Source: Pseudomonas sp. SLFW
GTDB lineage: Bacteria; Pseudomonadota; Gammaproteobacteria; Pseudomonadales; Pseudomonadaceae
NCBI RefSeq assembly: GCF_009905615.1
Contig: NZ_JAAAKW010000026.1
Coordinates: 1-55,509 of the forward strand
Length of the DNA: 55,509 bases
Reading direction: 5' to 3'
A program made the translations under genes and the position numbers. The notes beneath the pieces are model-generated. The model was not told the origin of the DNA. It worked only from the letters and a program-made list of their open reading frames with translations, and made no database searches. The stretch's first letter is position 1. Each line of letters opens with the position of its first letter. Shown in pieces: positions 24,783-33,137 of this stretch.

Positions 24783-26222
24783 ATGCCGCACATTCTGATC
24801 GTCGAAGACGAAACTATTATCCGCTCTGCCTTGCGTCGCCTGCTGGAACGTAATCAGTACCAGGTCAGTGAAGCCGGCTCCGTACAGGAAGCTCAGGAAC
24901 GTTTCAGCATCCCCTCGTTCGACCTGATCGTCAGCGATTTGCGCTTGCCCGGTGCTCCCGGTACCGAGCTGATCCGGCTCGGCCAAGGCAAACCGGTGCT
25001 GATCATGACCAGCTACGCCAGCCTCCGCTCGGCCGTGGACTCGATGAAAATGGGCGCTGTGGATTACATCGCCAAGCCCTTCGACCACGACGAAATGCTG
25101 CAAGCCGTGTCTCGCATTCTGCGAGACCGACAGACCGTGCAAAGCATCCAGGCTGAACGCGTGGCCTCGGCTGGCAAGGCGTCGGGGTCCGACAAATCAG
25201 CCCCTGACAACAGCAATGGCGAGATTGGGATCATCGGCTCTTGCCCGCCGATGCAAGACCTTTACAACAAGATCCGTAAGGTCGCCCCGACTGACTCCAA
25301 CGTGCTGGTGCAAGGTGAATCAGGTACGGGTAAAGAGTTGGTCGCCCGAGCGCTGCACAACCTGTCCCGCCGCGCCAAGGCACCGATGATTTCGGTGAAC
25401 TGTGCCGCGATCCCGGAAACGTTGATCGAGTCCGAGCTGTTCGGCCACGAAAAAGGCGCGTTCACCGGCGCCAGCGCCGGGCGTGCGGGGCTGGTTGAAG
25501 CCGCCGACGGCGGAACCCTGTTTCTCGATGAAATTGGCGAATTGCCTCTCGAAGCTCAAGCCCGTCTGCTGCGTGTGCTCCAGGAAGGCGAAATTCGTCG
25601 GGTTGGCTCGGTACAGTCGCAGAAGGTCGATGTGCGCCTGATTGCCGCGACCCACCGAGACCTGAAAAGCCTGGCCAAAGTCGGGCAGTTCCGTGAAGAC
25701 CTTTACTACCGTCTGCACGTCATTGCCTTGAAGCTGCCGGCCCTGCGCGAACGGGGCTCGGACGTGAACGAAATCGCCAATGCGTTCCTGGCTCGCCAAA
25801 GCGCCAAAGCTGGCCGTACCGACTTGCGCTTCGGACCAGACGCCGAACAGGCGATCCGCCACTACTCGTGGCCGGGTAATGTCCGCGAACTGGAAAACGC
25901 CGTTGAGCGTGCCGTCATCCTCTGTGAGAGCCCGGAAATTTCCGCCGACCTCTTGGGCATCGACATCGAGCTGAGCGATCTGGACGTCGAGGAGTTCATC
26001 GGCCTGGCGCCGCAGCAGCCTTCATCCAGCTCAACGGCTCATGAACCTACGGAAGATTTGTCCCTGGAGGACTACTTCCAGCACTTCGTGCTTGAGCATC
26101 AGGACCACATGACCGAGACCGAACTGGCGCGCAAGCTTGGCGTCAGCCGTAAATGCCTGTGGGAGCGTCGTCAACGGCTGGGCATCCCGCGTCGCAAAAC
26201 CGGTGTAGCCAGCGAAACCTGA
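24783..26222 (+). CDS. cbrB: Sigma-54-dependent response regulator CbrB
   Basis: NtrC-family activator phosphorylated by CbrA; it activates the sigma-54 promoter of crcZ and amino-acid use genes. The 479-residue protein has a receiver domain with phospho-acceptor Asp52 (VSDLRLP). The AAA+ domain has Walker A GESGTGKE near 178, GAFTGA near 222 and Walker B GGTLFLDEIGE. A Fis-type helix-turn-helix lies at the C-terminus (TELARKLGVSRKCLWERRQR). A terminator and crcZ follow directly. Confidence 0.97.
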   Translation: MPHILIVEDETIIRSALRRLLERNQYQVSEAGSVQEAQERFSIPSFDLIVSDLRLPGAPGTELIRLGQGKPVLIMTSYASLRSAVDSMKMGAVDYIAKPFDHDEMLQAVSRILRDRQTVQSIQAERVASAGKASGSDKSAPDNSNGEIGIIGSCPPMQDLYNKIRKVAPTDSNVLVQGESGTGKELVARALHNLSRRAKAPMISVNCAAIPETLIESELFGHEKGAFTGASAGRAGLVEAADGGTLFLDEIGELPLEAQARLLRVLQEGEIRRVGSVQSQKVDVRLIAATHRDLKSLAKVGQFREDLYYRLHVIALKLPALRERGSDVNEIANAFLARQSAKAGRTDLRFGPDAEQAIRHYSWPGNVRELENAVERAVILCESPEISADLLGIDIELSDLDVEEFIGLAPQQPSSSSTAHEPTEDLSLEDYFQHFVLEHQDHMTETELARKLGVSRKCLWERRQRLGIPRRKTGVASET

Positions 26223-26277
26223 TCTCAGGAGCAGGCGCGAGGCTCTGGCACGCGCCTTCCGGGACTTGTGAAAAAAC

Positions 26278-26303
26278 TGTTACCTCATCAGCAACACGTA
26301 ACA
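26278..26303 (+). promoter_or_regulatory. Candidate CbrB upstream activating site
   Basis: Perfect inverted repeat TGTTAC-N14-GTAACA about 110-135 bases upstream of the crcZ -24 box, the right position for an enhancer-binding protein. Another GTAAC half-site is at about 26320. Assignment to CbrB is by context; the site lies between the cbrB stop and its terminator. Confidence 0.55.
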
Positions 26304-26342
26304 AAAGCCGGGGCGTACGGTAACGTAGTCCCGGTTTTTTTT
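26303..26342 (+). terminator. cbrB intrinsic terminator
   Basis: An AAAAGCCGGG/CCCGGTTTTT outer stem with an inner TACG-GTAA-CGTA stem, ending in eight T. It separates cbrB from crcZ. Confidence 0.8.
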
Positions 26343-26412
26343 GGCTACACAAAAATAGCGTCGATTTGCCACACCCCCGGATTTAAAGGGCTGTAGCCGT
26401 TTCGACAAAAGT

Positions 26413-26428
26413 TGGCACGCGTTCTGCT
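26413..26428 (+). promoter_or_regulatory. Sigma-54 promoter of crcZ
   Basis: TGGCACG-N4-CTGCT matches the -24/-12 consensus (TGGCACG-N4-TTGCW) except for one base. It predicts a transcription start at about 26440. Known crcZ promoters are sigma-54 and CbrB dependent. Confidence 0.88.
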
Positions 26429-26439
26429 ATATCCTTAGT

Positions 26440-26805
26440 ACAAGAACAACAAAAATCAGTCACCCGCAAAACACCATAATAAAAATAAGACGTATCGACT
26501 CACGCATAATAAAAACAACACGGCGGAGGCGCAGCTAACTGATTCTTTTGGAGAGGCGTTGCATTTGGGACTTGTCCCGCAACCAGGCTGAGAACAACAA
26601 AAAACTACCCCAAGGTAGCGCCTGAACTGGTTGGATCGATTGATCACTGCAGCACAGCGACCAAAGCAATCCGTTTGCTCTTGACTCCCGATTGGGAGGT
26701 TTCACAGGCGAAAGCCGTGAATTGGGCGCTCAACAAAAACAAAAAGCCCGACAGACAATAAAAATAAGAGCACGCACTTTGGGGGAGCTTCGGCTCCCCC
26801 AGTAG
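26440..26805 (+). ncRNA. crcZ: CrcZ small RNA (Hfq/Crc decoy)
   Basis: CrcZ titrates Hfq, with its partner Crc, and so relieves carbon catabolite repression. The predicted transcript is about 366 nt, close to the size known for P. putida CrcZ. Six A-rich AAnAAnAA-type motifs are visible: 26445-26455, 26478-26488, 26508-26520, 26593-26604, 26732-26745 and 26755-26767. It ends in a GGGGGAGC-TTCG-GCTCCCCC hairpin. The location between cbrB and pcnB is the conserved one. Small open frames on the opposite strand are chance. Confidence 0.93.
26781..26800 (+). terminator. crcZ terminator hairpin
   Basis: A perfect 8-bp GC-rich stem around a TTCG tetraloop. The downstream T content is low (AGTAGCTT), so the exact 3' end is uncertain. 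Confidence 0.7.
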
Positions 26806-27010
26806 CTTCCGAAACAAAACAATTTTCCGGTAGCGTTCGCCAAAAACCGCTCCAAACTCTTCGTAACAACCGCTCCAGCCCCGCCATACCTGCCTCCAGA
26901 GCCCGTTCGCGCGGCGTCCTACACCATCCCTCGACTAAATGCTAGAATCCCCGCCCATCATGCGGTCATTCTTTGTCATTGGCCGAATATTCCTTCAAAC
27001 AGTGCATCCC

Positions 27011-28408
27011 ATGCTGAAGAAGCTGTTCCAGTCATTCCGTACTCCCCTGCGCAAGCCGCAGCAACATACGCGCACCACGCCTGAAGTGCTCAGCAGCAGC
27101 CAACACTCGTTGCAACGCGCTCAATTCAGCCGTTATGCGGTGAACATCGTCGAGCGTTTGCAGAACGCGGGCTACCAGGCCTATCTGGTCGGCGGCTGCG
27201 TGCGGGACCTGATGCTGGGCATCACCCCCAAGGACTTCGACGTCGCCACCAGCGCCACGCCTGAGCAAGTCCGGGCAGAATTTCGCAATGCGCGCATCAT
27301 CGGCCGCCGCTTCAAGCTGGTTCACATCCACTTCGGTCGCGAAATCATCGAAGTGGCCACGTTCCGCGCCAATCACCCTCAAGATGACGAGGAAGAAGAC
27401 AGCAATCAGTCGTCGCGCAACGAGAGCGGCCGAATTCTGCGAGACAACGTCTACGGCACACTGGAAGAAGACGCCCAGCGTCGTGACTTCACCATCAACG
27501 CGCTGTATTACGATCCGGTCAGCGAACGTGTGCTGGATTACGCCAACGGCGTACACGACATCCGTAACCGTCTGATCCGACTGATCGGAGACCCTCAGCA
27601 GCGTTATAAAGAAGACCCGGTGCGGATGCTGCGTGCCGTGCGCTTCGCCGCCAAGCTGGATTTCGGCATCGAAAAGCACAGCGCCACGCCGATTCGCCCG
27701 CTGGCACCCATGCTCCGCGATATTCCGGCAGCGCGCCTGTTCGAGGAAGTTCTCAAGCTGTTCCTGTCGGGTTACGCCGAACCAACGTTCGAGATGCTGG
27801 TGGATCTGGAGTTGTTCGACCCGCTGTTCCCGGCCAGCGCCAAGGCGTTGGAATACACCCCGACCTACACGCACACGCTCATCAGCGAGGCATTGGCCAA
27901 CACCGATTTGCGCGTGCAGCAGAACAAGCCGGTGACGCCAGCGTTCCTGTTCGCTGCGCTGTTGTGGCCTGCCTTGCCCGCTCGCGTCCTGCGCCTGCAA
28001 GAGCGCGGCATGCCGCCGATCCCGGCCATGCAGGAAGCCGCGCACGAGCTGATTGCCGAGCAGTGCCAGCGCATCGCGATTCCCAAGCGCTTCACCATGC
28101 CGATCCGCGAGATTTGGGACATGCAGGAGCGTCTGCCACGTCGCTCGGGCAAACGTGCCGATCTGTTGCTGGACAACCCGCGTTTCCGAGCCGGTTACGA
28201 CTTCCTGCTGCTGCGTGAAACGGCAGGCGAGGAAACCGACGGCTTGGGCGAGTGGTGGACCGATTATCAGGACGCCAACGAATCCGGTCGCCGCGACATG
28301 ATTCGTGATCTGGGCAGTAAATCCGACACCACCGGCCAGGGCCCGCGCAAGCGTCGCCGTAGCGGTGGCGGCAAGCGCAAACGCGCTGGCGCCGACGCAT
28401 CGGAGTGA
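27011..28408 (+). CDS. pcnB: Poly(A) polymerase I
   Basis: Adds 3' poly(A) tails to RNAs, promoting their decay. The 465-residue protein has the class II nucleotidyltransferase core (LVGGCVRDLMLG with PKDFDVATSA, about 60-80). The RRDFTINALYYDP motif follows, and the basic Arg/Lys-rich C-terminus is typical of PcnB. The start at 27011 (MLKKLFQSF) matches the family; a longer frame to 26939 has no ribosome-binding site. The stop overlaps the folK initiation region, so they form one operon. Confidence 0.95.
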   Translation: MLKKLFQSFRTPLRKPQQHTRTTPEVLSSSQHSLQRAQFSRYAVNIVERLQNAGYQAYLVGGCVRDLMLGITPKDFDVATSATPEQVRAEFRNARIIGRRFKLVHIHFGREIIEVATFRANHPQDDEEEDSNQSSRNESGRILRDNVYGTLEEDAQRRDFTINALYYDPVSERVLDYANGVHDIRNRLIRLIGDPQQRYKEDPVRMLRAVRFAAKLDFGIEKHSATPIRPLAPMLRDIPAARLFEEVLKLFLSGYAEPTFEMLVDLELFDPLFPASAKALEYTPTYTHTLISEALANTDLRVQQNKPVTPAFLFAALLWPALPARVLRLQERGMPPIPAMQEAAHELIAEQCQRIAIPKRFTMPIREIWDMQERLPRRSGKRADLLLDNPRFRAGYDFLLLRETAGEETDGLGEWWTDYQDANESGRRDMIRDLGSKSDTTGQGPRKRRRSGGGKRKRAGADASE

Positions 28409-28413
28409 TGGTG

Positions 28414-28893
28414 ATGGAACGGGTGTATGTCGGCATGGGCAGCAACCTCGCTGACCCTGCCGAACAACTGCGCGAGGCGATCCAGTCATTGGGACAGTTG
28501 CCTCACACCAGCCTGTCAGGCGTTTCTTCTTTTTACGTGAGCGATTCGTTGCTGCCCGGTCAGCCGCGCTACACCAACGCCGTCGCCGCCCTAGATACCA
28601 CAATGGAGCCACTGGCCCTGCTGGATGCCTTGCAAGGCATCGAGAACGGTCAAGGGCGCGAGCGGCTTGAGCGCTGGGGGCCGAGGACGCTGGACCTGGA
28701 CATTCTGTTGTTCGGTGACCGGCTGATCGACGAGCCCCGTCTGATGGTCCCGCACTATCACATGCAGGCGCGGGCGTTCGTGTTGTATCCCTTGGCCGAG
28801 CTGGCGCCCGGGATTACCTTCGCTGATGGCCGCGCGCTGGATGACCTGCTGGCCGACTGCCCGTTTGAAGGGCTGGAAAGACTCTCGGGTTGA
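28414..28893 (+). CDS. folK: 2-amino-4-hydroxy-6-hydroxymethyldihydropteridine pyrophosphokinase
   Basis: Folate pathway pyrophosphokinase, 159 residues. It has VGMGSNLADP near the N-terminus and the signature RWGPRTLDLDILLFGD (about 86-101), with the Mg-binding DLD. The ATG at 28414 is chosen because GGAG lies 8 bases upstream. The ATG at 28408 touches the pcnB stop and leaves only 2 bases of spacing. It is followed by a REPIN and then panBC. Confidence 0.95.
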   Translation: MERVYVGMGSNLADPAEQLREAIQSLGQLPHTSLSGVSSFYVSDSLLPGQPRYTNAVAALDTTMEPLALLDALQGIENGQGRERLERWGPRTLDLDILLFGDRLIDEPRLMVPHYHMQARAFVLYPLAELAPGITFADGRALDDLLADCPFEGLERLSG

Positions 28894-28945
28894 ATGCCGA
28901 CGCGCGCGATTCGGGCACATTCTCGATTCATAGCTCGGTACAAAT

Positions 28946-29039
28946 CCTGTAGGCGCGAATTCATTCGCGAGACCTCGGTACAGCCGATGAAGGTGTGTGG
29001 ATTGACCCGTCCAATCGCGAATGAATTCGCGCCTACAGG
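28946..29039. repeat. REPIN-like inverted REP doublet 2
   Basis: Two inverted copies of a variant core (GTAGGCGCGAATTCATTCGC) separated by a short unrelated centre. It differs from the common core by TAGGCGC in place of TGGGAGC, with matching changes in both arms, so pairing is kept. Confidence 0.88.
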
Positions 29040-29322
29040 GGTAATGCGTCGCGCCGAGCGAAGCGACGTTGCCTACAGATCGTTTGCAGGCACTGCGCGC
29101 CGTTACATGTCTCGGTAACATCCCCACCTCATCCGGTAACACCCGGAATTGACTTCCCGCCCCCTCCTCACGAAGATAAGCGTCCCAAAGCCGGACGACC
29201 GGCTTGCCAGGTGCCAGACAGGCTTTTTCAAACATCGCGAAACGACGATGTGCCTGCGTTTGCAGAATGAATCACGCGTTGCTCGCCGTCGTATTCACAG
29301 CGCCTGTAATGAGGACTTTTTC
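29040..29322 (+). other. panB upstream region with tandem hairpins
   Basis: Intergenic sequence between REPIN 2 and panB. A perfect 7-bp hairpin (AAGCCGG acga CCGGCTT, 29188-29205) is followed by GGC plus five T (29221-29228). The latter can alternatively pair with AAAGCC at 29187-29192, forming a terminator-like element 95 bases before the ATG. No clear promoter was identified. Confidence 0.4.
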
Positions 29323-30123
29323 ATGCCAGATATCACCGTGACGTCCCTGCTGGGCCTGAAGCAGAAAGGTGAAAAAATCACCATGCTCACGGCCTACGAC
29401 GCAACGTTCGCCCACGCAGCTTCACAGGCAGGCGTTGAAATCCTGTTGGTGGGCGACTCGCTGGGCATGGTTTTGCAGGGTCACGACAGCACCCTGCCCG
29501 TGACGAACGCCGACATGGCGTACCACGTGGCCAGCGTCAAACGTGGCAATCAGGGTGCACTGATCCTCGCCGACCTGCCGTTCATGTCCTACGCCACCCC
29601 GGAACAGCTATTCGCCAGCAGCGCGACGTTGATGCAGGCGGGCGCGCACATGCTCAAGATCGAGGGCGCGGGCTGGCTGGCCGAGTCGATTCGCTTGCTG
29701 GCTGAAAGGGGCGTTCCGGTGTGCGCACACATGGGCCTGACGCCGCAGACCGTCAACGTGCTGGGCGGCTATAAAGTGCAGGGCCGTCAGGAAGCGCAGG
29801 CGCGGCAGATTCGTGCTGACGCCATCGCCCTGGAACAAGCCGGGGCCGCGATGCTGCTGCTGGAATGCGTGCCGAGCGAGCTGGCGCAGGAAATTACCCA
29901 AGCGGTGAAGATTCCGGTGATCGGCATCGGCGCGGGCAGCGCCGTCGATGGCCAGGTGCTGGTCCTGCACGACATGCTGGGTCTATCCATCACCGGGCGC
30001 GTGCCCAAGTTCGTGAAGAACTTCATGATCGGCCAGCCTGACATTCAATCGGCCATCGCCGCCTACGTCAGCGCTGTGAAAGACGTCAGCTTCCCGGCCC
30101 CTGAACACGGATTCTCGGCATGA
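29323..30123 (+). CDS. panB: 3-methyl-2-oxobutanoate hydroxymethyltransferase
   Basis: Makes ketopantoate from ketoisovalerate (a product of the ilv pathway) with methylene-tetrahydrofolate. The 266-residue TIM barrel has the N-terminal MLTAYDATFA, the metal-binding VGDSLGMV (Asp near 45), and HMGLTPQ. The start at 29323 has GAGGA upstream and the family N-terminus MPDITVTSLL. The frame is open a further 58 codons upstream without support. It overlaps panC by 4 bases (ATGA). Confidence 0.97.
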   Translation: MPDITVTSLLGLKQKGEKITMLTAYDATFAHAASQAGVEILLVGDSLGMVLQGHDSTLPVTNADMAYHVASVKRGNQGALILADLPFMSYATPEQLFASSATLMQAGAHMLKIEGAGWLAESIRLLAERGVPVCAHMGLTPQTVNVLGGYKVQGRQEAQARQIRADAIALEQAGAAMLLLECVPSELAQEITQAVKIPVIGIGAGSAVDGQVLVLHDMLGLSITGRVPKFVKNFMIGQPDIQSAIAAYVSAVKDVSFPAPEHGFSA

Positions 30124-30974
30124 ACACTGTAAAAACCGTGCGTGAACTGCGCGCCGCCGTGGCCCGCGCCCGCAGCGAAGGCAAACGTATCGCGCTGGTC
30201 CCGACCATGGGCAACCTGCACAGCGGTCACACCGCGCTGGTGACCAAGGCTGCGCAACGTGCCGATTTCGTGGTAGCGAGCATTTTCGTCAACCCTTTGC
30301 AGTTCGGTCCTACAGAGGACTTGGCCACCTACCCACGCACGCTGGCGGCCGACCAGGAGAAGCTGCTGCAAGCCGGTTGCCATCTGCTGTTCACGCCCAC
30401 GGTCGAAGAAATGTACCCCCACGGCATGGCCGACCAGACCATCGTGCGCGTGCCCGTCGTGTCGGAAGGCTTGTGTGGCGGCAGTCGCCCCGGCCATTTC
30501 GACGGCGTATCCACAGTTGTGAGCAAACTGTTCAACATGGTTCAGCCTGACATCGCGATCTTCGGCCAGAAAGACTTTCAACAGCTTGCCGTGGTCAGTG
30601 CGTTGGTGCGCGACTTGAACATGCCGATCCAGATCATTGGCGAGCCCACCGTCCGCGCGGCCGATGGCCTGGCGCTGTCTTCGCGCAACGGTTACCTGAC
30701 CGAAGCGGAACGTGCGACTGCCCCCGCGCTGTACCGTGTCATCAAACAGATCGGTGACGCGCTGCACAATGGCGAGCAGAACCAAGAACAATTGCTGGAT
30801 GACGGCAGGAAGGCCCTCGAAAGCGCGGGTTTCCGTCCGGACTATCTGGAAATCCGCCAGGCCGTGACCCTGCGCCCCGCGACCCCGGGCGATCAGGATC
30901 TGGTGGTGCTCGGCGCCGCGTTCCTGGGCAAGACACGCCTGATCGACAATCTGCACCTGACCACGGCCCCGTAA
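30120..30974 (+). CDS. panC: Pantothenate synthetase
   Basis: Joins pantoate and beta-alanine using ATP. The 284-residue protein has PTMGNLHSGHTALV (HIGH-like motif, about 28-41), FVNPLQFGP, FGQKDFQQ and the SSRNGYL motif. It is translationally coupled to panB. The usual third gene, panD, which supplies beta-alanine, is only a fragment downstream. Confidence 0.97.
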   Translation: MNTVKTVRELRAAVARARSEGKRIALVPTMGNLHSGHTALVTKAAQRADFVVASIFVNPLQFGPTEDLATYPRTLAADQEKLLQAGCHLLFTPTVEEMYPHGMADQTIVRVPVVSEGLCGGSRPGHFDGVSTVVSKLFNMVQPDIAIFGQKDFQQLAVVSALVRDLNMPIQIIGEPTVRAADGLALSSRNGYLTEAERATAPALYRVIKQIGDALHNGEQNQEQLLDDGRKALESAGFRPDYLEIRQAVTLRPATPGDQDLVVLGAAFLGKTRLIDNLHLTTAP

Positions 30975-31031
30975 ACGGAACGCCATGGTCTCGGGATTCG
31001 CAACTATGCTCAGTCCCGGAACGTTTCATGA

Positions 31032-31112
31032 AACTTCAGCCCGCGCAGGCTCTATCTGGCTCCGGGCAATGAACTTAGCCACACCCGCAATGCCATACCG
31101 GTACAGGTCGCC
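31032..31112 (+). pseudogene. panD: panD remnant (aspartate 1-decarboxylase, 3' end only)
   Basis: In one frame these 27 codons read NFSPRRLYLAPGNEL then SHTRNAIPVQVA, matching the C-terminus of bacterial PanD, including the terminal AIPVQVA of the E. coli enzyme. A TGA stop immediately precedes the first codon (31029-31031) and no start exists, so it cannot be translated as PanD. About the first 100 codons are gone: only 57 bases separate the panC stop from the fragment. The original stop is also lost; the frame runs to TAA at 31158. The position between panC and pgi is where panD sits in P. aeruginosa. Confidence 0.88.
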
Positions 31113-31276
31113 CCACACGGGCGACACTACCTTGTGAGAAAAAGTACCGAGCAAAGGTAAAGCGAGGCGCAGACATCGGCGCGTCCGAGGATTAGGCTTC
31201 GGAGAACGCACGCATTCGACCCGCCCCTGGCTTTTCAACGTCCAAAGGCAGTTCAAGTACAAGGAAACCCGCAGCG

Positions 31277-32941
31277 ATGGCGTACTACCACACCCCTCAT
31301 GACGTCACCACCCTGCCCGCCTGGCAGGCGCTCTCCGACCACCGCAAAGCGATGCAGAATTTCAGCATGCGCGACGCGTTCAACGAAGACCCGCAGCGTT
31401 TCAACGAATTCACCCTCAGCAGTGCCGGGCTATTTCTCGACTACTCGAAGAACCTGATCACCGCCGAAACCCGTCAGCTGTTGGTCAATCTGGCCAACGA
31501 AGTGGGCCTGAAAGACGCAATCAAAGCGCAATACGACGGCGAGTTGGTCAACTCTTCCGAAGGTCGCCCGGCCCTGCACACCGCGCTGCGCCGTCCAGTG
31601 GGCGACAAGCTGTTGGTGAACGGCGTCAACGTGATGCCCGAAGTGCACAAGGTGCTGAACCAGATCACCGACCTCGTGGGCCGCATTCACGACGGTCTGT
31701 GGCGCGGTTACACCGAGAAGCCGATCACTGACGTGGTTAACATCGGCATCGGTGGCTCGTTCCTCGGCCCTGAGCTGGTGTCCGAAGCGCTGTTGTCCTA
31801 CGCGCAGAAAGGCGTTCGCTGCCACTACCTGGCGAACATCGACGGCACAGAGCTGCACGAACTGACCAGCAAGCTGCGTGCGGAAACCACGCTGTTTATC
31901 GTCTCGTCCAAGACCTTCAGCACCCTCGAAACCCTGAAAAACGCCACCGCCGCACGCGCCTGGTACTTGGCTCAAGGCGGCTCCGAGGCGGAGCTGTACC
32001 GTCACTTCATCGCGGTGTCGAGCAACAACGCGGCTGCCGTGGCGTTCGGCATCCGTGAAGAAAATATCTTCCCGATGTGGGACTGGGTCGGCGGTCGTTA
32101 CTCGCTGTGGTCGGCCATCGGTCTTCCCATCGCTTTGGCTGTGGGCATGTCCAACTTCAAGGAATTGCTGTCCGGTGCCTACACCATGGACCAGCATTTC
32201 CTGAACGCACCGTTCGAGCAAAACATGCCGGCGCTGCTGGGCCTGCTCGGCGTGTGGTACGGCAATTTCTGGGGCGCGCAAAGTCACGCGATCCTGCCGT
32301 ACGACCACTACCTGCGTAACATCACCAAGCATTTGCAACAGCTGGACATGGAATCCAACGGCAAGAGCGTTCGTCAGGACGGCGTGCCGGTGAAGACCGA
32401 CACCGGCCCGGTGATCTGGGGTGGCGTGGGCTGTAACGGTCAGCACGCGTATCACCAGCTGCTGCACCAAGGCACCCAACTGATTCCGGCCGACTTCATC
32501 GTGCCGATCGTCAGCTTCAACCCGGTGTCCGACCACCACCAATGGCTATACGCCAACTGCCTGTCGCAGAGCCAGGCTCTCATGCTCGGCAAGACTCGCG
32601 CTGAGGCCGAAGCCGAACTGCGTGCCAAAGGCCTGTCGGAAGACGAAGTGCAGCGTGTCGCGCCGCACAAGGTCGTGCCGGGCAACCGTCCGAGCAACAC
32701 CATCGTCGTCGAGCGCATCAGCCCGCGTCGTCTGGGTGCGCTGGTCGCGATGTACGAGCACAAAGTCTTCGTCCAAAGCGTGGTCTGGGGCACCAACGCC
32801 TTCGACCAGTGGGGCGTCGAGCTGGGCAAAGAACTGGGCAAAGGCGTTTACAGCCGCCTCGTCGGCACGGAAGAAACCGTTGCTGAAGATGCGTCCACTC
32901 AAGGCTTGATCAATTACTTCCGCGGTCGTCACCGCGGCTGA
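31277..32941 (+). CDS. pgi: Glucose-6-phosphate isomerase
   Basis: Interconverts glucose-6-phosphate and fructose-6-phosphate. The 554-residue protein has the family signatures VNIGIGGSFLGPELV (about 156-170), SKTFSTLETL, and the C-terminal QWGVELGKELG. Catalytic Glu and His regions (GRYSLWSAIG; NGQHAYHQLLHQG) are present. An AAGGA ribosome-binding site lies upstream. An intrinsic terminator follows. Confidence 0.97.
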   Translation: MAYYHTPHDVTTLPAWQALSDHRKAMQNFSMRDAFNEDPQRFNEFTLSSAGLFLDYSKNLITAETRQLLVNLANEVGLKDAIKAQYDGELVNSSEGRPALHTALRRPVGDKLLVNGVNVMPEVHKVLNQITDLVGRIHDGLWRGYTEKPITDVVNIGIGGSFLGPELVSEALLSYAQKGVRCHYLANIDGTELHELTSKLRAETTLFIVSSKTFSTLETLKNATAARAWYLAQGGSEAELYRHFIAVSSNNAAAVAFGIREENIFPMWDWVGGRYSLWSAIGLPIALAVGMSNFKELLSGAYTMDQHFLNAPFEQNMPALLGLLGVWYGNFWGAQSHAILPYDHYLRNITKHLQQLDMESNGKSVRQDGVPVKTDTGPVIWGGVGCNGQHAYHQLLHQGTQLIPADFIVPIVSFNPVSDHHQWLYANCLSQSQALMLGKTRAEAEAELRAKGLSEDEVQRVAPHKVVPGNRPSNTIVVERISPRRLGALVAMYEHKVFVQSVVWGTNAFDQWGVELGKELGKGVYSRLVGTEETVAEDASTQGLINYFRGRHRG

Positions 32942-32963
32942 TACCGCCTTGGCGCAACCCCCG

Positions 32964-32996
32964 AAACCCGCCCCCTCGCAAGAGGCGGCGGGTTTT
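32964..32996 (+). terminator. pgi intrinsic terminator
   Basis: Stem AAACCCGCC/GGCGGGTTT enclosing a GC-rich loop with an inner CTC-gcaa-GAG. A four-T tail follows, 23 bases after the pgi stop. Confidence 0.8.
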
Positions 32997-33110
32997 GTGT
33001 ATCTGGATCACCGAGTCAAGCCGAAAGGCAGAATCAAAAGAGAGCACGACTGAATCCGACCCGCCTGAACCCTGCCGACACGATCGACTCTGATGTCCTA
33101 TTGTGGCTAC

Positions 33111-33132
33111 ACAACATCACAAAAAAAAGGAG
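33111..33132 (+). promoter_or_regulatory. A-rich Hfq/Crc-type motif at the acs ribosome-binding site
   Basis: ACAACATCAC followed by eight A runs directly into the AAGGAG ribosome-binding site of acs. A-rich AAnAAn sequences at this position are the known targets of Hfq/Crc translational repression in Pseudomonas. The assignment is by pattern and position. Confidence 0.5.
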
Positions 33133-33137
33133 ACGCC

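Noticed and set aside
26456..26887. Two ~60-codon minus-strand frames
   Set aside because: Both lie inside the crcZ sRNA gene or its terminator and have no ribosome-binding site or similarity.
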